Source of the DNA: Muribaculaceae bacterium
GTDB lineage: Bacteria; Bacteroidota; Bacteroidia; Bacteroidales; Muribaculaceae
NCBI GenBank assembly: GCA_029057255.1
Contig: JAICZO010000090.1
Coordinates: forward strand, 1 to 11,647
Length of the DNA: 11,647 nt
Direction: 5' to 3'
In this document: one piece after another, positions 6,919 to 11,647 of the stretch
Position numbering within the stretch: position 1 is the first letter of the stretch
Layout of the letters: each line of letters starts with the position of its first letter
Translations under genes and position numbers: made by a program
The notes under the pieces: generated by a model
What the model was told of the DNA's origin: nothing
Databases searched by the model: none
What the model saw: the letters and a program-made list of their open reading frames with translations, nothing else

Positions 6919-7941
6919 ATGGAAAAACCGACTGTAATATTAGGTATAGAGTCGTCGTGCGACGACACTTCCGCGGCCATCGTCGCCGACGGCATACTTC
7001 TGAGCAACGTCATAGCATCGCAGCAGGTGCACGAGGAGTACGGCGGAGTCGTGCCCGAACTCGCATCGCGCGCCCACCAGCAGAACATCGTGCCCGTCGT
7101 CGACGCCGCCATACGCCGCGCCGGCATAAGCAAAGCCGACCTATCGGCGATAGCATTCACCCGCGGCCCCGGCCTGATAGGCTCGCTGCTCGTCGGCACG
7201 AGCTTCGCCAAAGGCCTGTCGCTCGGCCTGCGCATACCCATCATAGATGTCAACCACCTGCACGGCCACGTGCTGTCGCACTTCGTGCGCCAGAACGCCG
7301 ACGACAAGGTGCCCGACTTCCCCTACCTGTGCCTGCTCGTGTCGGGCGGCAACTCGCAGCTCATACTCGTGCGCGGATACAACGACATGGAGATACTCGG
7401 CCGCACTATCGACGACGCCGCAGGCGAGGCCTTCGACAAGTGCGCCAAGGTGATGGGCCTGCCCTACCCCGGCGGCCCCCACATCGACCGCCTCGCGGCC
7501 GAAGGCAACCCCAAGGCCTTCCGCTTCGCCAAGCCCCACATCCCCGGCCTCGACTACAGCTTCAGCGGTCTTAAGACTTCGTTCCTCTACACGCTGCGCG
7601 ACGGCCTCAAGAGCGACCCCGACTTCATCGACAACAACCGCGCCGACCTCGCGGCATCGCTTCAGGCAACTATCATCGACATCCTCGTCGACAAGCTCGA
7701 CAAGGCCGTGAAGCAGACCGGAGTGAAGACCGTGGCGATAGGCGGCGGCGTGTCGGCAAACTCGGGCGTGCGCGACGCCGTGGCACGCTACTGCGAGAGC
7801 CACGGGCTGACGGCATTCATCCCCGAGCGCAAATTCACCACCGACAATGCCGCCATGGTGGCCATAGCCGGATATTTCAAATACCGCGACAGACAGTTCT
7901 GCCCCTACGACGCCACTCCCTTCGCGCGCGTAGAGGTATAA
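6919..7941 (+). CDS. tsaD: tRNA N6-adenosine threonylcarbamoyltransferase TsaD (Kae1/Gcp)
   Basis: TsaD transfers the threonylcarbamoyl group from threonylcarbamoyl-AMP to A37 of ANN-decoding tRNAs, giving t6A. It is cytoplasmic and works with TsaB and TsaE, with TsaC making the intermediate; none of these is in the window. The 340-aa length is typical. ASKHA-fold marks are visible: GIESSCDDTSAAIV (9-22), the metal-binding HxxxH as His113 and His117 in NHLHGH, SGGNSQLI (142-149), DDAAGEAFDKCAKVMGLPYP (165-184), FSGLKT (215-220), GGGVSANSGVRD (275-286) and TDNAAMVAIAGY (308-319). I use the ATG at 6919, where EKPTVILGIESS gives the normal N-terminus; the open frame extends to 6898 but overlaps the previous gene. 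It lies 10 bp after the beta-barrel gene and 13 bp before cinA, in one operon. All key residues appear intact. Confidence 0.97.
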   Translation: MEKPTVILGIESSCDDTSAAIVADGILLSNVIASQQVHEEYGGVVPELASRAHQQNIVPVVDAAIRRAGISKADLSAIAFTRGPGLIGSLLVGTSFAKGLSLGLRIPIIDVNHLHGHVLSHFVRQNADDKVPDFPYLCLLVSGGNSQLILVRGYNDMEILGRTIDDAAGEAFDKCAKVMGLPYPGGPHIDRLAAEGNPKAFRFAKPHIPGLDYSFSGLKTSFLYTLRDGLKSDPDFIDNNRADLAASLQATIIDILVDKLDKAVKQTGVKTVAIGGGVSANSGVRDAVARYCESHGLTAFIPERKFTTDNAAMVAIAGYFKYRDRQFCPYDATPFARVEV

Positions 7942-7954
7942 ACAGAAGACTGCA

Positions 7955-9187
7955 ATGAAACTTTCACTCGTCATCATCGGCGACGAGATTCTGCTCGGAC
8001 GTGTCACCGACACGAACTCCGGGCTGCTCGCACGCACCTTCGCTGCCAAAGGCTGGCAGATAAACCGCATTCGCACCGTCGCCGACAAGCGCGACGACAT
8101 CCGCGCCGCCATCGAAGACTCTATGGACGAGAGCGACCTCGTGCTCACCACAGGCGGCCTCGGCCCCACACGCGACGACATCACCAAGGCGGTGATGACC
8201 GAAATCTTCGGAGGCACCACCGTGCGCGACGACGCCGTCACCCGCAACATCGAGGAGATATTCGCCGACCGCCGCCTGAAGCTCAACCCGCTCACGCTCG
8301 ACCAGGCTCTGGTGCCGTCGTCATGCCGCGTCATACAGAACCGCCTCGGCACGGCGCCGATAATGTGGTTCGAAAAAGACGGCAAGGTGCTCGTGGCCAT
8401 GCCCGGCGTGCCTTACGAGACACGCGGCATGCTGACCGAAGTAGCCGCCGAAATAGACCGACACTTCGGCTGCGCCGGCACGATACTGCACCGCGAGTTC
8501 ACCGTGACGGGCATCTCCGAGTCGGCTCTCGCTCAGCGTCTTGCCGCCTTCGAGGACTCCCTTCCATCATTCTACAAGCTCGCCTACCTGCCCAACCCGG
8601 GCGAGATTGTGCTCCGCCTCGACGCCGACTACACCGGGCGCGACGGTGCCGCCGACTTCGACCGCCATGCGGCAGCGCTCAAAGCGGCCGCCGGCGAGTA
8701 TCTCGTCGCCGAGGGCAAGCTCACCCCCGCCGAACTCGTCATCCACAAGCTGCGCGCCAACAGCCTCACCATAGCCACGGCCGAGAGCTGCACCGGCGGC
8801 AACATAGCACATCTCATAACAGCCGTCGCCGGATGCTCCGACGTGATGCGCGGCGGCATCGTGGCATACTCCAACGACGTCAAGACCGCAGCCCTGGGCG
8901 TGCCCTCCGACATCATAGCGGCACACGGTGCCGTGAGCGAGCCTGTAGTGGCACAGATGGTGGCAGGAGCATGCACGCTGTGCGGCGCCGACTGCGCCGT
9001 GGCAACATCAGGCATAGCAGGCCCCGGCGGAGGCAGCGCCGACAAGCCCGTAGGCACCGTATGGATGGCAGCACGCGTGGGCGGACGCTCCGAGACACGC
9101 CTCTGCCACTTCGGCGGCGACCGCGAAGCCGTCATCGACCGCGCGTCGGCAGCCGCACTGATGCTGCTCGCCGAGATGCTCGGGTAG
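7955..9187 (+). CDS. cinA: CinA-family nicotinamide-nucleotide amidohydrolase
   Basis: The C-terminal domain of this family (PncC type) deamidates NMN to nicotinate mononucleotide for NAD recycling; the N-terminal COG1058/MoCF-like domain has been linked to ADP-ribose pyrophosphatase activity. The 410-aa protein has both domains: SLVIIGDEILLGRVTDTNS (4-22) and TTGGLGPTRDDITK (65-78) in the N-terminal part, then LTIATAESCTGG (271-282, Ser278 the likely nucleophile), GGIVAYSNDVK (300-310) and TSGIAGPGGGSADKPVGTVW (351-370) in the C-terminal part. Length matches full-length CinA, so both activities may be retained. The ATG at 7955 lies 13 bp after the tsaD stop with a weak AGAAG upstream. From general knowledge, tsaD-cinA is a recurrent Bacteroidales pairing, often with rpmB/rpmG next, but here the operon ends at cinA. 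The name comes from competence-inducible homologues; nothing here indicates a role in competence. Confidence 0.96.
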   Translation: MKLSLVIIGDEILLGRVTDTNSGLLARTFAAKGWQINRIRTVADKRDDIRAAIEDSMDESDLVLTTGGLGPTRDDITKAVMTEIFGGTTVRDDAVTRNIEEIFADRRLKLNPLTLDQALVPSSCRVIQNRLGTAPIMWFEKDGKVLVAMPGVPYETRGMLTEVAAEIDRHFGCAGTILHREFTVTGISESALAQRLAAFEDSLPSFYKLAYLPNPGEIVLRLDADYTGRDGAADFDRHAAALKAAAGEYLVAEGKLTPAELVIHKLRANSLTIATAESCTGGNIAHLITAVAGCSDVMRGGIVAYSNDVKTAALGVPSDIIAAHGAVSEPVVAQMVAGACTLCGADCAVATSGIAGPGGGSADKPVGTVWMAARVGGRSETRLCHFGGDREAVIDRASAAALMLLAEMLG

Positions 9188-9205
9188 CGACTACCCCACT
9201 TACGA

Positions 9206-9240
9206 CAAACGGCGCCTCGTCGATATGCGGGCGCCGTTTG
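9206..9240 (+). terminator. Long hairpin after cinA, probable terminator without T-tract
   Basis: CAAACGGCGCC (9206-9216) and GGCGCCGTTTG (9230-9240) are perfect 11-bp arms around a 13-nt loop, 18 nt after the cinA stop. No T-run follows on either strand, so it is not a textbook intrinsic terminator. It could stabilise the mRNA 3' end, or stop transcription arriving from either side of the convergent gap. A smaller hairpin GGGTAG-CGA-CTACCC (9182-9196) includes the cinA stop codon itself. Confidence 0.6.
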
Positions 9241-9401
9241 CGGGTATATAATGGATAGTTCTGAAAAATCATATCCGCAAAGGCACATATACGACGGCAG
9301 CGCCCGACTTCTGTGAGGCGCCAATCGAAGAGTATGTATGGTATGAACCGGGCTTTTTCATCTTGCTACTGGTTACTTTGTTACACAACAGACTACAGAC
9401 C

Positions 9402-9585
9402 CGGATATAATCCGCGGTCATAAGCTGTCGAGAACAGGACTCAACAAGATGTAAGATTTTCCTCCCCTCACAGGGAGCGGGGATGAAGAGCTGTTCCAAC
9501 TCTTTTGCAGGCCTCGGAGGGAGGCTCAGCAAATTGCCCGGGAGTTGTAATCATCCCCTGAGTCTGACGCGGCAGACCCATTTTG
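9402..9585 (-). ncRNA. Candidate structured small RNA gene between cinA and the transporter
   Basis: The stretch 9241-9640 has no convincing protein gene. On the minus strand it lies just after a consensus promoter and folds into successive hairpins. Listed 5' to 3' of the transcript with plus-strand coordinates, these are GTCTG/CAGAC (9562-9566/9573-9577); a rod with TCATCCCC/GGGGATGA (9551-9558/9479-9486), CAACTC/GAGTTG (9497-9502/9542-9547), TTTGC/GCAAA (9504-9508/9529-9533) and GCCTC/GAGGC (9511-9515/9521-9525); CTCCC/GGGAG (9462-9466/9473-9477); TGTCGAG/CTCAACA (9426-9432/9440-9446, one G-U pair); and CGGAT/ATCCG (9402-9406/9410-9414). I do not recognise the conserved cores of tmRNA, RNase P RNA or SRP RNA. 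The long interrupted rod leaves divergent 6S RNA open. The 3' end is uncertain: no U-tract follows the last stem, and the next T-run is near 9264. Expression is inferred. Confidence 0.5.
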
Positions 9586-9590
9586 CGCCA

Positions 9591-9621
9591 CAAAGATAAC
9601 GCTTTCTTTCTGCTTTGCAAA
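9591..9621 (-). promoter_or_regulatory. Consensus Bacteroidetes promoter facing the cinA-transporter gap
   Basis: On the minus strand, TTTG (9621 to 9618) is followed by exactly 19 nt and then TATCTTTG (9598 to 9591). This fits TTTG-N19-TAnnTTTG with no mismatch, the best promoter match in the window. It points away from the transporter and towards cinA's 3' end, where there is no same-strand gene. Transcription would start near 9585. It lies just beyond the transporter's terminator, so it defines a separate unit. Confidence 0.75.
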
Positions 9622-9640
9622 CTTTCGACACATTTTTCTG

Positions 9641-9686
9641 AAAAAAAGCAACGGGAGCCGGCCTCGGTGTTGAGGTGGCTCCCGTT
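9641..9686 (-). terminator. Rho-independent terminator after the transporter gene
   Basis: AACGGGAGCC (9650-9659) and GGCTCCCGTT (9677-9686) are perfect 10-bp complements, with an inner CCTC/GAGG stem (9662-9665/9672-9675). On the minus strand the hairpin is followed by GCTTTTTTTC, a seven-T run (complement of 9641-9647). It begins 37 nt past the stop codon at 9723. Confidence 0.92.
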
Positions 9687-9722
9687 CTGTATTGTGTCGA
9701 TGCTGTCAGCAGGCGTCGGGCG

Positions 9723-11381
9723 TTAAGCCAGACAGAGTATCAGTGCCTGTGCCGCTACAACGCGGAGGAACATCGTGAGAGGATACACGGTCGAGTATGC
9801 AACGGCCGGGGCGTCGTTCGACGTCGAGTTGTTGGCATATGCGAGTGCCGGGGGATCGGTGCAGCTGCCCGACATGAGACCCATGATGGTGAGCAGGTTG
9901 ATGCGGTCGTGGCCGCGTGCGATACTGCCTGTGATAATCAGAGGAACGACGGTGATGACAAAGCCCCAGATAACCCACCACATACCGGTGCTGTTGAACA
10001 CCGAGGCGGCGAAGTCCTTGCCGGCGGCAATGCCGACCGAGGCGAGGAAGAGGCATATACCGAGTTCTCGCAGCAGCAGGGAGGCTGACGACGATGTGTA
10101 GGTGACGAGCTTGGCCTTGTAGCCGAAGCGGCTGATGAGGATGGCCACCACCAGAGGACCGCCGGCGAGACCGAGCTTCATGCCGAAGCCGACGTTGATC
10201 GAGCCGAGCACGATACCGAGAATGATACCGACGAAGATGGTGATGAGGTTGGGCTGGTTGAGGCGCTTCATCGAGTTGCCCAGGCGTGCTGCCAGGCGGT
10301 CGATGTCCTCGATGTTGCCTACGACTGTTATGCGGTCGCCCATCTGCAGGCGGAGGCTCGGGGAGGCGAGCAGGTCGACGCCGGCACGGTTGACGCGTGT
10401 TGCGTTGAGCTTGTAGCCGTTGTGGAGGCGGAGCGAGCCGAGAGCCACGCCGTTGTATTCGCTCTTGGTGACGACGATGCGGCGGGAGTAGACGGGGGTG
10501 TGTGCCGATTCCCAGTCCATCTCTATTTCAGGACCGATGACAGCCTTGAAGCGGTCGACGTCGCTGGCCGAGCATACGATGAGAAGGACGTCGCCGGTGT
10601 GAATCTGCGTTGTCGACTTGGGGATGACGATCTCGTCGCCTGTCATGAGACGCGACACCACGAAGTTGGTGCTCACCACGTCGTGGAGCTGCACCATTGT
10701 CTTGCCGTTGACAAGCTCGTTGGTGACTTTGAGCGAGAGGAGGAAGGGCTTGAGATGCGAGTCTTCCTGCTCCTGTTCGATGGCTTTGATTTCGTCATCG
10801 GTATTGACGCGGAACACCCACTTGATGATGAACATCGACAGGATGATGCCGACAACGCCGAGGGGATATGCGGCAGCGTAGCCCGATGCCATGAGGTTGG
10901 CCTGCTCGGCCGACGATGTCATCTGGGTGATAGTCTGCTGGGCGGCAGCAAGGCCGGGGGTGTTTGTCACGGCACCGCTCATCACGCCTACGAGAGCCGA
11001 GATGTCGTTGACATTGCCGAAGAAATAGATGCAGAGCACTATGGCCACGTTGAGGGCTATGGTGAGCACTGCAAGGAAGTTGAGGCGCATGCCGCCCTTC
11101 TTGAACGACGAGAAGAAGCCGGGACCTACCTGCAGACCTATCGAGAAGATAAACAGGATGAGACCGAACTCGCGCACGAATTTAAGGATGTTGTTATCGA
11201 CCATATAGCCGAAATGACCCATCAGAATGCCCACAAAGAGCACGAAAGTCACGCCTAACGACACCCCGAAGATTTTGACTTTGCCGATGTAGATACCCGC
11301 CGCTATCACGAACGAGTACAGCATCAGCGTCGAGGCTATGGAAACCTCGCCGGGCATGAAAAGATTTGCTATTGACTCCAT
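9723..11381 (-). CDS. Putative transporter, YidE / aspartate-alanine exchanger family, with two RCK_C domains
   Basis: An inner-membrane protein of 552 aa, the usual size for this family. It is built as two homologous membrane halves around a cytoplasmic centre. The first half (about 15-190) has hydrophobic segments such as TLMLYSFVIAAGIYIG and LGVTFVLFVGILMG plus the motif SGAVTNTPGLAAAQ (135-148). Two TrkA-C/RCK_C regulatory domains follow, at about 215-285 (LMTGDEIVIP, GDVLLIVCS) and 299-370 (MGDRITVVGNIEDIDRL). The second half (about 378-552) repeats the motif as SGSCTDPPALAYAN (504-517). Characterised relatives exchange aspartate for alanine or move dicarboxylates, but most, including E. 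coli YidE, have no proven substrate. No decarboxylase or other partner lies in the window, so the substrate is unknown. The ATG at 11381 is used; no Shine-Dalgarno or clear promoter is visible. It is monocistronic as far as seen. Confidence 0.93.
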   Translation of the reverse strand: MESIANLFMPGEVSIASTLMLYSFVIAAGIYIGKVKIFGVSLGVTFVLFVGILMGHFGYMVDNNILKFVREFGLILFIFSIGLQVGPGFFSSFKKGGMRLNFLAVLTIALNVAIVLCIYFFGNVNDISALVGVMSGAVTNTPGLAAAQQTITQMTSSAEQANLMASGYAAAYPLGVVGIILSMFIIKWVFRVNTDDEIKAIEQEQEDSHLKPFLLSLKVTNELVNGKTMVQLHDVVSTNFVVSRLMTGDEIVIPKSTTQIHTGDVLLIVCSASDVDRFKAVIGPEIEMDWESAHTPVYSRRIVVTKSEYNGVALGSLRLHNGYKLNATRVNRAGVDLLASPSLRLQMGDRITVVGNIEDIDRLAARLGNSMKRLNQPNLITIFVGIILGIVLGSINVGFGMKLGLAGGPLVVAILISRFGYKAKLVTYTSSSASLLLRELGICLFLASVGIAAGKDFAASVFNSTGMWWVIWGFVITVVPLIITGSIARGHDRINLLTIMGLMSGSCTDPPALAYANNSTSNDAPAVAYSTVYPLTMFLRVVAAQALILCLA

Positions 11382-11647
11382 GAAAAAATCTAAAAAGAGA
11401 GATTATGAGATAAAACATGAGAGAAATTGTAGTGATCAGCATTAAAAATGTGCCCAAGTGTGGGATGAATTTCTAAGACTTCAGACATCAGAAATGGTGA
11501 AATTAAAATGGTTACTGTGTGCTGGCAGACTGATCTTCAGTTGCATAAATAAAAATATAATGTGTTAATTAATGAAAGTTTAGTTGACTGGAGAGGCTAG
11601 GGCTTAGTGGTGTAAGTCATGTGATACCGGCGGGGCGGCACTACATG
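11382..11647. other. AT-rich region upstream of the transporter, no gene seen
   Basis: These 266 bp to the window edge hold no credible coding sequence and no recognisable RNA gene. On the minus strand, towards the transporter, I find no exact TAnnTTTG box. A small dyad ACTGA-TCT-TCAGT (11529-11541) lies about 150 bp upstream of the start codon and might be a regulator site, but it could easily be chance. The transporter's promoter is presumably here and non-canonical, or further right. Confidence 0.4.

Noticed and set aside
7141..8400. 419-codon minus-strand open frame opposite tsaD and cinA
   Set aside because: It spans two well-supported genes and their junction, and has no domain or start signal of its own.
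9369..9384. GTTACTTTGTTAC short direct repeat
   Set aside because: Only two 5-bp copies; too short to call a repeat array or an attachment site.
9269..9532. 87-codon minus-strand open frame inside the candidate RNA region
   Set aside because: It starts at TTG, its translation resembles nothing I know, its first codons overlap the strongest predicted stems, and no ribosome-binding signal is seen. A 30- or 50-codon version from internal ATGs cannot be excluded, but has no positive support.
10422..11258. 278-codon plus-strand open frame opposite the transporter
   Set aside because: Rich in His and Glu, as expected from the reverse complement of a membrane-protein gene; no family resemblance.
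11194..11457. Hydrophobic minus-strand open frame overlapping the transporter start (possible leader peptide)
   Set aside because: It starts at TTG, and its second half is the transporter gene read in another frame. The hydrophobic opening comes from T-rich DNA, so a leader peptide is not supported.

Overview
The window reads as chromosomal DNA from a member of the Bacteroidales. Supporting signs are a SusC/SusD outer-membrane pair, a CTC-type ribosomal protein L25, promoters of the Bacteroidetes form TTTG-N19-TAnnTTTG, and start codons with little or no Shine-Dalgarno sequence. The GC-rich coding regions, rising from susCD to tsaD-cinA, would suit a Muribaculaceae-like lineage, but that family placement is an inference. 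I see no transposase, integrase, CRISPR array, tRNA or rRNA. Nothing in the window qualifies with confidence as a new multi-gene system.

Left part (1-5920, minus strand). The left edge holds the N-terminal part of rplY (L25), with its own promoter near 508-538. Upstream of it, also on the minus strand, is a susC-susD pair 20 bp apart that ends in a strong intrinsic terminator at 561-598. The pair encodes a TonB-dependent barrel and its lipoprotein lid, which together import a large nutrient ligand. No glycan-degrading enzyme, SusE/F-type lipoprotein or regulator lies beside it in the window, so the substrate cannot be read from context.

Middle part (5921-9240). A 463-bp AT-rich divergent region carries several dyads and candidate promoter elements. 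To its right, on the plus strand, are three closely spaced genes that look like one operon: a small outer-membrane beta-barrel protein, tsaD (tRNA t6A37 synthesis) and a CinA-family protein (NMN deamidase type). A hairpin without a T-tract follows cinA.

Right part (9241-11647). A two-RCK putative transporter of the YidE/AAE antiporter type is on the minus strand and ends in a clear intrinsic terminator at 9641-9686. Just past that terminator, on the same strand, lies a consensus-quality promoter (9591-9621). It faces about 400 bp with no convincing gene but many nested hairpins. This is best explained as an unannotated structured small RNA gene in the gap between the convergent cinA and transporter genes, and it is the most interesting item here. 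The last 266 bp upstream of the transporter contain no gene I can support.
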